DNA of 64,000 bases from an uncultured Phocaeicola sp. Lineage in GTDB: Bacteria > Bacteroidota > Bacteroidia > Bacteroidales > Bacteroidaceae. Location: contig CALUGI010000015.1 in the NCBI GenBank assembly GCA_944320135.1, forward strand, positions 1 through 64,000, given 5' to 3'. Made by a program: the position numbers and the translations under genes. This document shows, piece after piece, positions 37,990 through 46,931 of the stretch (its first letter is position 1; the number at the start of each line of letters is the position of its first letter). Below the pieces are notes generated by a model. The model had not been told where the DNA came from, did no database searches, and saw only the letters and a program-made list of their open reading frames with translations.

Positions 37990-37997
37990 TATATTTG
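37990..37997 (+). promoter_or_regulatory. -7 box (TATATTTG) of the tsaB-rseP cluster
   Basis: TAnnTTTG match 26 bp before the tsaB start; it shows that the ATG at 37987 cannot be the start. Confidence 0.55.
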
Positions 37998-38022
37998 CAA
38001 ACTATTATTACATTGCTTGATT

Positions 38023-38712
38023 ATGTCTTGTATTTTACATATCGAAACGTCTACGGATGTCTGTTCGGTGGCTGTCAGCCAAGACGGAGCGTCCATTTTC
38101 TCAAAAGAAGACTTTAAAGGTCCCTCACATGCGACGGAACTGGGCGTGTTCGTGGATGAAGCCTTGTCGTTTGCCGACAGCCATGCCATCCCGGTCGATG
38201 CGGTGGCGGTGAGCTGCGGCCCCGGTTCGTACACGGGCTTGCGCATCGGGGTGTCGATGGCTAAGGGCATCTGTTACGGGCGGAGCATTCCGCTGATAGG
38301 CCTCCCTACGTTAGAGGTGATGTGCGTGCCCGTTCTGCTTTACCGCGATTTGCCGGAAGACGCACTCTTGTGTCCGATGATTGACGCGCGCCGCATGGAA
38401 GTGTATGCGGCGGTTTACGACCGCGCGTTGCGAGTGAAGCGGGAAATCGGCGCGGACATCGTGGACGAAAACTCTTATTCGGACTTTCTGGTGGAGCGTC
38501 CGGTGTATTTCTTCGGAAACGGAGCCGCCAAGTGCAAGGACAAGCTGCAGCATCCGAACGCACGTTTCCTTGACGACATCCATCCGCTGGCCAAGTGGAT
38601 GTTCCCGTTGGCCGAAAAAGCGATGGCCCAAGGCAAGTTTGACGACGTAGCCTATTTCGAGCCGTTCTATCTGAAGGAGTTCGTGGCCTCGAAGCCCAAA
38701 AATCTGTTGTAA
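38023..38712 (+). CDS. tsaB: tRNA threonylcarbamoyladenosine biosynthesis protein TsaB
   Basis: 229 residues from the ATG at 38023 (MSCILHIETSTDVCSVAVSQ); earlier ATGs lie within or before the promoter. The ASKHA fold starts ILHIETST, followed by the family's CGPGSYTGLRIGVSMAKG. TsaB is the non-catalytic partner of TsaD in making t6A37 on ANN-decoding tRNAs. It opens a run of seven closely spaced housekeeping genes. Confidence 0.95.
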   Translation: MSCILHIETSTDVCSVAVSQDGASIFSKEDFKGPSHATELGVFVDEALSFADSHAIPVDAVAVSCGPGSYTGLRIGVSMAKGICYGRSIPLIGLPTLEVMCVPVLLYRDLPEDALLCPMIDARRMEVYAAVYDRALRVKREIGADIVDENSYSDFLVERPVYFFGNGAAKCKDKLQHPNARFLDDIHPLAKWMFPLAEKAMAQGKFDDVAYFEPFYLKEFVASKPKNLL

Positions 38713-38732
38713 CCGAAAAAGCATCATAATTT

Positions 38733-39332
38733 ATGGAATATAATACCCAACAACGAATCCTGCCTCTTCCGGAGTATGGAAGAAGCGTGCAGAATATGGT
38801 TGACCACGCGTTGACCATCGAAGACCGTGCCGAACGCCAGCGTTGCGCCAACACCATCGTAAACATCATGGGAGGCATGTTCCCCCAGTTGCGCGACATG
38901 GAAGATTTCCGCCATAAGCTGTGGGACCACCTGGCCATCATGTCTGATTTCAAGCTGGACATCGACTATCCGGTGGAGGTGGTGAAGAAGGAGAGTCTGG
39001 AGGTGAAGCCGGACCGGATTCCCTATTCTCCCAACAAAATCCGCTTCCGCCATTACGGACGTTTCGTGACGGACCTGATAAAGGCGGCGGTCGACTATCC
39101 GGAAGGCGAAGAACGGGATGTCCTTATCCGCTACATTGCCAATCACATGAAGAAGGACTACATCAACTGGAACAAGGACGGAGTGGAAGACCAGAAGATA
39201 TTGGACGACTTGTGCGAGCTGTCCGGCGGCAAAATCAAGCTGTCGGCAGCCGATTATCATCTGGTGGAACAGCGAACGCTGATTCCCCGCCGCCGTCAGG
39301 GGCAGAACAACAATCAGAAACGCAAATATTGA
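38733..39332 (+). CDS. DUF4290 protein
   Basis: 199 residues starting MEYNTQQRILPLPEYGRSVQNMV, a family restricted to Bacteroidetes and normally found next to murA. It is helical, cytosolic, with no signal peptide or membrane segment. The C-terminus is very basic (PRRRQGQNNNQKRKY), which would suit binding of nucleic acid or ribosomes (inference). It lies 20 bp after tsaB and 6 bp before murA. Function unknown. Confidence 0.92.
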   Translation: MEYNTQQRILPLPEYGRSVQNMVDHALTIEDRAERQRCANTIVNIMGGMFPQLRDMEDFRHKLWDHLAIMSDFKLDIDYPVEVVKKESLEVKPDRIPYSPNKIRFRHYGRFVTDLIKAAVDYPEGEERDVLIRYIANHMKKDYINWNKDGVEDQKILDDLCELSGGKIKLSAADYHLVEQRTLIPRRRQGQNNNQKRKY

Positions 39333-39338
39333 TAAGGC

Positions 39339-40646
39339 ATGGCTTCGTTTGTCATCGAAGGCGGATACAGGCTGAGTGGAGAAATCGTTCCGCAGGGAGC
39401 GAAGAACGAGGTGCTTCAGGTGCTTTGCGCCACGCTGCTGACCGATGAAGAAGTGACCGTCAGCAATATCCCGAACATCCTGGACGCAAACAATCTGATA
39501 CAGTTGCTCCGAGACATGGGAGTGCAAGTGTCGAAAACCGGGAGCGACACATATACGTTCAAGGCAGACAACATCGATCTGGCTTATTTGGAAACGGAAG
39601 AGTTTCTGGCGCGGTGCTCCAAATTGCGCGGCTCGGTCATGCTGGTTGGGCCGCTGGTGGCCCGGTTCGGTAAGGCGATGATTTCGAAACCGGGCGGCGA
39701 CAAGATAGGGCGCCGTCGGCTTGACACGCATTTTTTGGGGATACAGAAGCTGGGGGCCGACTTTGATTACGACGCCTCCAACGGGCTGTTCCGCATTTCG
39801 GCTGAGAAGCTGAAAGGAACGTATATGCTGCTTGACGAGGCTTCCATCACCGGTACGGCCAATATCATCATGGCGGCAGTATTGGCGGAAGGAACGACTA
39901 CAATCTACAATGCGGCCTGCGAGCCGTATATCCAGCAACTGTGCCGGATGCTGAACCGCATGGGGGCGAAAATATCCGGCATAGCCTCGAATCTGCTGAC
40001 CATCGAAGGAGTCAGCCGTCTGAAAGGATGCGCTCATCGCGTGCTTCCTGACATGATTGAGGTAGGCAGCTTTATCGGTATGGCGGCGATGACGGGAAGC
40101 GAGATAACCGTCAAAGATGTTTCTTACGGCAATTTGGGCATTATTCCCGAAAGTTTCCGCCGTTTGGGTATCCGCGTCGAACAGCGCGGCGACGATATCT
40201 TCGTGCCGGCTCAGGAGCATTATCAGATTGAGACCTTTCTCGACGGCTCCATCATGACCATTGCCGATGCGCCTTGGCCGGGGCTTACTCCCGATTTGCT
40301 CAGCGTGATGCTGGTTGTGGCTACCCAAGCGAAGGGCAGTGTGCTGATTCACCAGAAAATGTTTGAGAGCCGCCTGTTCTTTGTCGACAAGCTGATTGAC
40401 ATGGGGGCGCAGATTATCTTGTGCGACCCTCATCGCGCAGTGGTAATCGGGCACGACCGGGACTTCTGCCTGAGGGGAGGCAACATGACTTCGCCGGACA
40501 TCCGCGCGGGAATCGCTTTGCTGATTGCCGCTCTGGGGGCCGAAGGAATCAGCCGTATCCACAACATCGAACAGATTGACCGTGGCTACCAGAATATAGA
40601 ACAGCGCCTGACGGCATTGGGGGCGCGCATCACCCGTATTGAATAG
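39339..40646 (+). CDS. murA: UDP-N-acetylglucosamine 1-carboxyvinyltransferase
   Basis: 435 residues. Motifs: [19 protein letters not shown] at the start (catalytic Lys of PQGAKN), [17 protein letters not shown] and the PEP loop. MurA transfers enolpyruvate from PEP to UDP-GlcNAc, the first committed step of peptidoglycan synthesis. The loop residue that is Cys in E. coli (PGGCTIG) is Asp121 here ([10 protein letters not shown]). Asp at this place is known from fosfomycin-insensitive MurA enzymes. Five bp separate it from rimM. Confidence 0.96.
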   Translation: MASFVIEGGYRLSGEIVPQGAKNEVLQVLCATLLTDEEVTVSNIPNILDANNLIQLLRDMGVQVSKTGSDTYTFKADNIDLAYLETEEFLARCSKLRGSVMLVGPLVARFGKAMISKPGGDKIGRRRLDTHFLGIQKLGADFDYDASNGLFRISAEKLKGTYMLLDEASITGTANIIMAAVLAEGTTTIYNAACEPYIQQLCRMLNRMGAKISGIASNLLTIEGVSRLKGCAHRVLPDMIEVGSFIGMAAMTGSEITVKDVSYGNLGIIPESFRRLGIRVEQRGDDIFVPAQEHYQIETFLDGSIMTIADAPWPGLTPDLLSVMLVVATQAKGSVLIHQKMFESRLFFVDKLIDMGAQIILCDPHRAVVIGHDRDFCLRGGNMTSPDIRAGIALLIAALGAEGISRIHNIEQIDRGYQNIEQRLTALGARITRIE

Positions 40647-40651
40647 CGAAT

Positions 40652-41164
40652 ATGATAAAGAAAGAAGAAGTTTTCAAAATCGGCATCCTCAACAAGCCGC
40701 ATGGCGTAAAGGGGGAAGTGGCTTTCACTTTCTCTAATGATGTTTTCGACCGTGCGGACTGTGACTATCTGGTGCTTTTGCTCGACGGCATACTGGTGCC
40801 TTTCTTTATTAAGGAGTATCGTTTCAAGTCGGATACCGTGGCCTTGGTGAAGTTTGAAGGCGTTGACACGGCTGAAAAGGCGCGTAAGTTTACCAATGTC
40901 GAGGTCTACTTTCCGATTAAGTATATGGACGCGCAAGAGGATATGCTTTCGTGGAATCTCTTTGAAGGCTTTAAGGTGATAGACAAACGTCACGGCAACT
41001 TGGGCGAGATTGTCGGAGTGGACGATTCAACAATCAACGTTCTTTTTGTTATAGAAAAGAAGGGAAAGGAATTGCTGCTTCCGGCGCATAAAGAATTTGT
41101 CGTTGGTATAGACAAGGGGCGTAAGGTCGTACATGTGGATATACCCGAAGGGTTGTTGGATTAA
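40652..41164 (+). CDS. rimM: ribosome maturation factor RimM
   Basis: 170 residues: [21 protein letters not shown] is the RimM N-terminal barrel, and [21 protein letters not shown] followed by IPEGLLD is the PRC-barrel end. It helps assemble the head of the 30S subunit, binding S19. Usual length, in the tsaB-rseP cluster. Confidence 0.96.
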   Translation: MIKKEEVFKIGILNKPHGVKGEVAFTFSNDVFDRADCDYLVLLLDGILVPFFIKEYRFKSDTVALVKFEGVDTAEKARKFTNVEVYFPIKYMDAQEDMLSWNLFEGFKVIDKRHGNLGEIVGVDDSTINVLFVIEKKGKELLLPAHKEFVVGIDKGRKVVHVDIPEGLLD

Positions 41165-41181
41165 AGCATCGGTGGGGCGTT

Positions 41182-42030
41182 ATGAAGAAAGGATTGCACA
41201 AGGCTTTCTGGCGGAACTTTAAGTTCAAGTATAAGTTGACGGTTGTCAATGAGAATACTTTGGAAGAAGTGGTGGGCATTCATGTGTCCAAACTGAACGG
41301 GTTTTCCGTCTTGCTGTTCGTGTGCATCGTGCTTTTTCTGATTGCAGCCACAATCGTAGCTTTTACTCCGTTGCGCAATTATTTGCCCGGATACATGAAC
41401 AGCGAGGTTCGTGCGCTGGTGGTGGACAATGCGTTGCGTGCCGATTCGCTGGCAGAAGCTCTGCGCCGTCAGAACATGTATGTCATGAATATACAGGATA
41501 TTGTCAGAGGCCGTGTGAAAGCTGATACGGTAGTCTCTATGGATTCTTTGACCAATCTGAGGGTGGAAGAGTTGATGGTTCGTTCGGAGGAAGAAGAACG
41601 TTTCCGGCAAGAATATGAGAGCAAAGAGCTTCATCGCTTGCGGCCTATGTCGGAAACTGTGGAACTTTCCTTTTACCGTCCGTCGCGTGGAGTCGTTACG
41701 GTCGGCTTCAATCCGGGAGAAAGACGTTATGGGGTGGAATTAGCTACAACAGAAGGGGAGAATGTCTTGGCGGCCTCAGACGGAACTGTGGTATTCTCGG
41801 CATTTACAGATGAGTACGGTTATGTTATCCAGCTTCAGCACGAGCACGACTTCATGACGGTTTATAAGAATTGCGCTTCGCTCATGAAGCGGACAGGCGA
41901 CCGGGTAAAAGGAGGAGATGCAATCGCCTTGGCCGGAAAACCGGAAAAGAAACACTCGGAGCCGCGTCTGTATTTTGAGTTGTGGCATAAGGGTCAGGCA
42001 ATAAATCCATCTAAATATATCGTGTTTTAA
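41182..42030 (+). CDS. M23/LytM-type protein without zinc ligands
   Basis: 282 residues. A cytosolic N-terminus is followed by one transmembrane helix (about 42-61), a coiled periplasmic stretch (75-155) and a LytM-like domain (160-282). The zinc motif HxxxD is replaced by RYGVELA (R182, E186) and HxH by RLYFEL (R262, Y264), so it should not hydrolyse peptidoglycan. It may regulate an amidase, as EnvC and NlpD do. The place between rimM and dxr is conserved in Bacteroidales as far as I recall. Confidence 0.9.
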   Translation: MKKGLHKAFWRNFKFKYKLTVVNENTLEEVVGIHVSKLNGFSVLLFVCIVLFLIAATIVAFTPLRNYLPGYMNSEVRALVVDNALRADSLAEALRRQNMYVMNIQDIVRGRVKADTVVSMDSLTNLRVEELMVRSEEEERFRQEYESKELHRLRPMSETVELSFYRPSRGVVTVGFNPGERRYGVELATTEGENVLAASDGTVVFSAFTDEYGYVIQLQHEHDFMTVYKNCASLMKRTGDRVKGGDAIALAGKPEKKHSEPRLYFELWHKGQAINPSKYIVF

Positions 42031-42033
42031 CTT

Positions 42034-43191
42034 ATGAAGAAACAAATAGCTATATTGGGAGCTACAGGCTCTATCGGAACACAAGCGCTTCAGGTGGTTG
42101 AAGAACATCCCGATTTGTATGAGGTTTATGCGCTTACGGCGAACAATAAGGTGGATTTGCTGGCGGAGCAGGCACGCAAGTTCCGTCCGGAAGCCGTGGT
42201 TATAGCCAATGAAGACAAATATTCGCAATTGAAGGAGGCTTTAAGCGATATGCCGGTCAAAGTATATGCCGGGACAGACGCTTTGTGCCAGATTGTAGAG
42301 TCGCAGCCGATTGATATTGTGCTTACCGCTATGGTAGGGTATGCGGGCTTGCGTCCTACTATAAATGCAATCAAGGCGGGCAAGACCATTGCGCTTGCCA
42401 ATAAAGAGACGCTTGTTGTGGCGGGAGAGCTTATTAACAGGTTGGCGGGAGAGCGTCATACGCCTATCTTGCCGGTCGATTCCGAACATTCAGCCGTGTT
42501 CCAATGTCTGGAGATGAACAATCCAGTGCATAAGATAATATTGACTGCTTCGGGAGGCCCTTTCCGTACCTATACTTTGGAGCAGCTGAAGACCGTGACG
42601 AAAGCTCAGGCTTTGAAGCACCCCAATTGGCACATGGGTGCGAAGATAACGATTGATTCGGCTTCGATGATGAACAAAGGATTTGAGGTGATGGAAGCCA
42701 AGTGGCTTTTTGGCGTTCGTCCTGATCAAATAGAGGTGGTAGTGCATCCGCAATCCGTCATTCATTCGATGGTGGAGTTTGAAGACGGGGCGGTGAAGGC
42801 CCAGTTGGGCGTGCCCGACATGCGTCTGCCTATACAGTATGCTTTTTCTTATCCGAAGCGCGTGCATCTGTCGGGAGAGCGGCTGGATTTCTCGAAATAC
42901 GACACGTTGACTTTCGAGAAGCCCGATACGACGCGTTTCCGGAATCTGGCTTTGGCATACGAAGCCCTTCATCAGGGAGGAAACATGCCTTGCATTGTCA
43001 ATGCGGCCAACGAGGTGGTAGTGGCGGCATTCTTGAGCGATCGGATTTCTTTCCTCGGAATGAGCGATGTCATAGAGAAGGCCATGACTCGTGTGCCGTT
43101 CATACGGACACCGGACTATGCCGACTATGTGGAGACGGACGCTGAGACTCGCCGCATTGCCGCCGAGCTTGTAATCAATGGAGTTAAATAA
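42034..43191 (+). CDS. dxr: 1-deoxy-D-xylulose 5-phosphate reductoisomerase
   Basis: 385 residues. The NADPH fold has ILGATGSIGTQALQVVEEHP; ALANKETLVVAGEL and LPVDSEHSAVFQCL provide metal- and substrate-binding residues; GGPFRTY and NHGSMMNKG-like SASMMNKGFEVMEA follow. It catalyses the second step of the MEP isoprenoid pathway. Three bp from the M23-like gene. Confidence 0.97.
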   Translation: MKKQIAILGATGSIGTQALQVVEEHPDLYEVYALTANNKVDLLAEQARKFRPEAVVIANEDKYSQLKEALSDMPVKVYAGTDALCQIVESQPIDIVLTAMVGYAGLRPTINAIKAGKTIALANKETLVVAGELINRLAGERHTPILPVDSEHSAVFQCLEMNNPVHKIILTASGGPFRTYTLEQLKTVTKAQALKHPNWHMGAKITIDSASMMNKGFEVMEAKWLFGVRPDQIEVVVHPQSVIHSMVEFEDGAVKAQLGVPDMRLPIQYAFSYPKRVHLSGERLDFSKYDTLTFEKPDTTRFRNLALAYEALHQGGNMPCIVNAANEVVVAAFLSDRISFLGMSDVIEKAMTRVPFIRTPDYADYVETDAETRRIAAELVINGVK

Positions 43192-43224
43192 ACAATCAAA
43201 TCATAAAACAAGAACTGAAGTAGA

Positions 43225-44565
43225 ATGGAGACATTTTTGATTCGCGCCCTGCAGCTGATACTCAGCCTTTCGTTGCTGGTTATCGTGCATGAAGGCGGGC
43301 ATTTTTTCTTCGCGCGTCTGTTCAAGATTCGTGTGGAGAAGTTTTATATATTCTTCGACCCTTGGTTTTCGCTGTTCAAGTTCAAGCCGAAGAATAGCGA
43401 TACGGAATACGGAATAGGCTGGCTGCCCTTGGGCGGATACTGCAAAATTTCGGGAATGATTGACGAGTCGATGGACACCGAGCAGATGAAACAGCCGCCC
43501 CAGCCGTGGGAGTTCCGTTCCAAACCGGATTGGCAGCGTTTGCTGGTGATGGTCGGCGGTGTGCTGATGAACTTCTTGCTGGCTTTGTTCATCTATTCCA
43601 TGATATTGTACACGTGGGGAGACCGGTATACGGCGTTGGGCGACATGACATACGGCATGAAATTCAACGAACACGCGCAGCAAATTGGCTTTCGCGACGG
43701 AGATATTTTGAAAAGTGCGGACGGAAAGGAATTGGACCGTTTCAGCATGGACATGATTCGGAGCATCGTGGAGGCTCGTGAGGTAACTGTCATTCGTAAC
43801 GGTGAGGAAAAGAAGATTCTTTTGCCGGAACTGAGCCTGCTCGATGTGGCGAAAGAAGACCCGATGTTCGTGGACGTGTTTTATCCGAACGTGGTCGACT
43901 CGGTGCTTGCCGGGGGCGGCTTTGCCAAGGCGGGCGTGCAGAAGGGAGACTCGTTGCTGGCCTTCAACGGCAAGCCTCTGAACTCATGGAATGAGTTCTT
44001 GCATGAGATGAGTATGCTTAAAATGCAGGCGGAACTGGATAAGAAGACTTCTGCCGATTTTGCGCTGGTATATTCGCGTGCGGGAGTGCGTGATACGGTG
44101 AATGTGCAGACCGATTCCAACTTTAAGGTGGCAGCTGTAGGAGGAATGGTTGATTACAAGACCACGGAGGCGAGCTATGGATTTTTCGAATCATTTCCGG
44201 CCGGTGTGACATTGGGCGTAAACACGCTGAAAGGATACGTAAACGATATGAAATATGTGTTTACGGCGGAAGGCGCCAAGAGCTTGGGCGGATTCGGAAC
44301 CATCGGGAGCATCTTCCCGAAGGTGTGGGATTGGCAGCGTTTCTGGGAGATGACCGCATTCTTGTCCATCATTCTGGCATTTATGAACATCCTTCCGATT
44401 CCTGCGCTTGACGGAGGACACGTGCTTTTCCTTCTTTACGAAATTATCGCGCGGCGCAAGCCGAGCGACAAGTTCTTGGAGTATGCCCAAGTGGCAGGGA
44501 TGTTCTTGCTGTTCGGTTTGCTGATTTGGGCGAACTTCAACGATGTGCTGAGATTCTTGTTCTGA
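43225..44565 (+). CDS. rseP: site-2 protease RseP (M50)
   Basis: 446 residues. The zinc motif HEGGH lies in the first membrane helix (LLVIVHEGGHFFFARLF), PDZ domains fill about 115-330, and the third zinc ligand is in NILPIPALDGGH near the C-terminus. It cleaves membrane-bound substrates such as anti-sigma factors. Last gene of the cluster, followed by a hairpin. Confidence 0.96.
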   Translation: METFLIRALQLILSLSLLVIVHEGGHFFFARLFKIRVEKFYIFFDPWFSLFKFKPKNSDTEYGIGWLPLGGYCKISGMIDESMDTEQMKQPPQPWEFRSKPDWQRLLVMVGGVLMNFLLALFIYSMILYTWGDRYTALGDMTYGMKFNEHAQQIGFRDGDILKSADGKELDRFSMDMIRSIVEAREVTVIRNGEEKKILLPELSLLDVAKEDPMFVDVFYPNVVDSVLAGGGFAKAGVQKGDSLLAFNGKPLNSWNEFLHEMSMLKMQAELDKKTSADFALVYSRAGVRDTVNVQTDSNFKVAAVGGMVDYKTTEASYGFFESFPAGVTLGVNTLKGYVNDMKYVFTAEGAKSLGGFGTIGSIFPKVWDWQRFWEMTAFLSIILAFMNILPIPALDGGHVLFLLYEIIARRKPSDKFLEYAQVAGMFLLFGLLIWANFNDVLRFLF

Positions 44566-44613
44566 TTCGTGCGTTTGTGCGCTGTCGGGGCGGGACGCAA
44601 GAGGATTTGCGAT

Positions 44614-44650
44614 AAGGCCGGCCGGTTCGTTTGCAATCGGTTGGCCTTTT
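44614..44650 (+). terminator. terminator of the tsaB-rseP cluster
   Basis: AAGGCCGGCCG (44614-44624) pairs with CGGTTGGCCTT (44638-44648) with two G-U pairs, then a T-run. Confidence 0.75.
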
Positions 44651-44694
44651 GTGTTTTTGGAAAGGCTTCCCCGGCGGATGCCGTAGAATGGAGG

Positions 44695-45008
44695 CAATAA
44701 AAAAGCGAAGTTCAATCTTGAACATCGCTTGCATCCTAAAAGAACCCCCTTTACGGGTTCTTTTTGTCTTAGTTGTAGTTTTCTGTTCGTGTTATCCTTC
44801 TTCCAATCTCTTTTTACCGAAAAAAACTGACAGTCAAACCTTTCGAAAACTTCTTTTCTTCGTTACCTTAATTTAATACCTCTCTTGAAAACCTATAATG
44901 CTTGTTGTAAAATAACTTTTTACCTTATGAAATTCCAATACCTTAATTTACCTTAATCAAAATCTAATACCTCAATATCTTTTCTTTTTACCTGTTGGTT
45001 TCACAACC
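44695..45008 (-). ncRNA. probable non-coding RNA of about 310 nt with eight GGTA motifs
   Basis: Read on the minus strand, a TACATTTG -7 box (complement of 45015-45022) with TTGC 18 bp upstream predicts a start near 45008. A hairpin at 44705-44728 followed by T residues (complement of 44696-44704) predicts the end. In between there is no open frame of note. GGTA, mostly as AAGGTA or GAGGTA, occurs eight times within 178 nt (complements of 44815, 44864, 44877, 44921, 44939, 44949, 44968, 44989). A second hairpin (AAAAGAACCC at 44738 with GGGTTCTTTT at 44755) lies before the terminator. The stretch 45023-45248 upstream holds nothing else recognisable. Confidence 0.55.
44696..44729 (-). terminator. 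terminator of the predicted ncRNA
   Basis: GCGAAGTTCA (44705-44714) pairs with TGAACATCGC (44719-44728) with one mismatch; on the minus strand a run of six T follows. Confidence 0.7.
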
Positions 45009-45248
45009 ACGTTGCAAATGTACGCGCTTTTCCTCAATTTGCAAGTGGTTATGGTTCGTTTTTTGCTGAAAAGCCTGTTTTCATGACATAAATCAAGAAA
45101 AACCGTTGCTTTTTGAACTTCTGCCTTTCAGATTCCGTGTGCGATAACGGTTCGGAAAGCGCAGAGGGATATGCAGACGGAACGGCTTGATATGGTTAAG
45201 GAATAAACAACTTCGTTTGCCGTTGACCGCTTTTCCTGTTAAAGGAAG

Positions 45249-46694
45249 CTATTCCGTCCGGGGCGTTGCAGGCAAGTTTGTCGGCGAAAGGCCCATTTCT
45301 TCCGCTTTTTCCAGCATGTATTTGAAGGCAGCGTCGTGCTCGTTGGGGATGATGCCGTCAAGTATCGCGTCTTTGATGGCGCTTTTCAAGGTGCCTATCT
45401 CCCGGCAGGGCTGCAGGTTGAACACGCGCATGATTTCCGCTCCGTCTACGGGAGGCTGGAAGTTGCGTATGCGGTCTTTTTCTTCGAGCGTCTTCAATTT
45501 CTGGCGCACCAACTTGAAGTTGTCGAGGAAGCGTTGTTTGCGCATTTCGTTCTTTGAGGTGATGTCGGCCTCGCAAAGCGCCATGAGGTCGTCGATGTCG
45601 TCTCCGGCTTCGAAGAGCAGGCGGCGCACGGCGGAGTCGGTCACTTCATCGTCGGCTATCACTATCGGGCGCATGTGCAGGCCTACGAGTTTTTGCACGT
45701 ATTTCATCTTTTCGTTCATCGGGAGCTTCATTTTGCGGAAGATATCGGGCACCATTTTTTCTCCCACAAAATTGTGGTTGTGGAATGTCCATCCGATGCG
45801 AGGGTCCCAGCGTTTGGTGCGCGGCTTGCCGATGTCGTGAAGGAGGGTGGCCCAGCGCAGCCACAGGTTGTCGCTCACTTTGGCGATGTTGTCCACTACC
45901 TCCAGCGTGTGGTAGAAGTTGTCTTTGTGTCCTCGCCCGTTGCGCACTTCCACTCCCTGCAGCGCCGTGAGTTCAGGGAATATCAGTTTCAGCAGTCCGC
46001 AGCGGTCTAAGTCGACAAAGCCTTTCGAGGGGGTGCGCGAGAGCAGAATCTTGTTCAGTTCGTCAGCTATCCGTTCGCGCGAGATGATTTTGATGCGGTT
46101 TTTGTTGCGTTCGAGCGCGCGGAAGGTGTCGTCGTCAATGTAGAAGTTCAGTTGTGTGGCGAAGCGGACGCACCTCATCATCCGCAGAGGGTCGTCGCTG
46201 AACGTGATGTCCGGGTCGAGCGGCGTGCGGAGGGTGCGTTCCTTCAGGTCGCTGAGCCCGTTGAACGGGTCGACCAGTTCGCCGAAACGCGCTTTATTCA
46301 TGCAGACGGCCATTGCGTTGACGGTGAAGTCTCTCCGGTTCTGGTCGTCTTCCAGCGTGCCGTTTTCCACCACAGGCTTTCGGCTGTCGTGGCTGTACGA
46401 TTCCTTGCGCGCGCCCACGAACTCCACTTCTCTGTCGCGGAACTTCACCTGCGCCGTGCCGAAGTTCTTGAATACCGACACGTGCGCGCCGCGCCCCAAT
46501 CTCTGCCCGAAGGCTTGGGCCATCTCGATTCCGCTTCCCACCACCACCACGTCTATGTCTTTCGAGGGACGGTTCAGAAGGATGTCTCGCACGTATCCTC
46601 CCACCACGTAGCATTCCATCTGCAGCTTGTCGGCCGTTTCGGAAATCAGTTCGAATATCTTGTCAGTAAAGTGTTCCTTCAGTTCCATTTGCAT
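45249..46694 (-). CDS. cca: CCA tRNA nucleotidyltransferase with HD domain
   Basis: 481 residues. The nucleotidyltransferase head has YVVGGYVRDILLNRPSKDID with the DxD metal site, then NRRDFTVNAMA and DPDITFSDDPLRMMRCVRFA. The HD domain has WATLLHDIGKP and HNHNFVGEKM. It adds or repairs the 3' CCA of tRNA; poly(A) polymerases share this fold, but the HD domain and length favour the CCA enzyme. A minus-strand TAACTTTG box (46711-46718) lies just before the start; the ATG at 46688 is an alternative. Confidence 0.92.
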   Translation of the reverse strand: MQMELKEHFTDKIFELISETADKLQMECYVVGGYVRDILLNRPSKDIDVVVVGSGIEMAQAFGQRLGRGAHVSVFKNFGTAQVKFRDREVEFVGARKESYSHDSRKPVVENGTLEDDQNRRDFTVNAMAVCMNKARFGELVDPFNGLSDLKERTLRTPLDPDITFSDDPLRMMRCVRFATQLNFYIDDDTFRALERNKNRIKIISRERIADELNKILLSRTPSKGFVDLDRCGLLKLIFPELTALQGVEVRNGRGHKDNFYHTLEVVDNIAKVSDNLWLRWATLLHDIGKPRTKRWDPRIGWTFHNHNFVGEKMVPDIFRKMKLPMNEKMKYVQKLVGLHMRPIVIADDEVTDSAVRRLLFEAGDDIDDLMALCEADITSKNEMRKQRFLDNFKLVRQKLKTLEEKDRIRNFQPPVDGAEIMRVFNLQPCREIGTLKSAIKDAILDGIIPNEHDAAFKYMLEKAEEMGLSPTNLPATPRTE

Positions 46695-46710
46695 TTTTTG
46701 AATTAGGGTG

Positions 46711-46718
46711 CAAAGTTA
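46711..46718 (-). promoter_or_regulatory. -7 box (TAACTTTG) of cca
   Basis: Minus-strand TAnnTTTG match directly upstream of the cca start, giving a very short leader. Confidence 0.5.
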
Positions 46719-46749
46719 CGACAATTCTCCGGAATATGCGAATAAATGC

Positions 46750-46856
46750 GTCGGGCTGTGCTGAAAACCCGGCGGACTTGTGCGTACAGCTCCGCCGGGT
46801 TTTCAGCGCAACTTCCCGGCGTTTTCCTGCAAGTTTCGGAGAAAGGAAAAATTATC
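46750..46856. repeat. 22-nt-unit intergenic element, copy 7
   Basis: Units at 46769-46790, 46791-46812, 46813-46834 and 46835-46856, preceded by a partial one from 46750. A perfect 17-bp inverted repeat (46760-46776 with 46791-46807) with a 14-nt loop is built into it. It sits between two divergent promoters. Confidence 0.7.
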
Positions 46857-46901
46857 CGGAGTTTTATAGGCGGGCATGTCCTGATATTCTCCGGAAATTT
46901 G

Positions 46902-46909
46902 TATTTTTG
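46902..46909 (+). promoter_or_regulatory. -7 box (TATTTTTG) of the following lipoprotein gene
   Basis: TAnnTTTG match 23 bp before the ATG at 46932, which rules out the earlier in-frame ATG at 46746. Confidence 0.55.
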
Positions 46910-46931
46910 CTTGCATAAAAACGGCTGGAGT

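Noticed and set aside
44695..45008. tmRNA, RNase P RNA or tRNA in the gene-free region
   Set aside because: No CCA end, no tRNA-like arms, no RNase P core motif; the sequence is A-rich with GGTA motifs.
46746..46931. Upstream extension of the lipoprotein gene to 46746
   Set aside because: It runs through a 22-nt element and the -7 box, and would bury the lipoprotein signal peptide.
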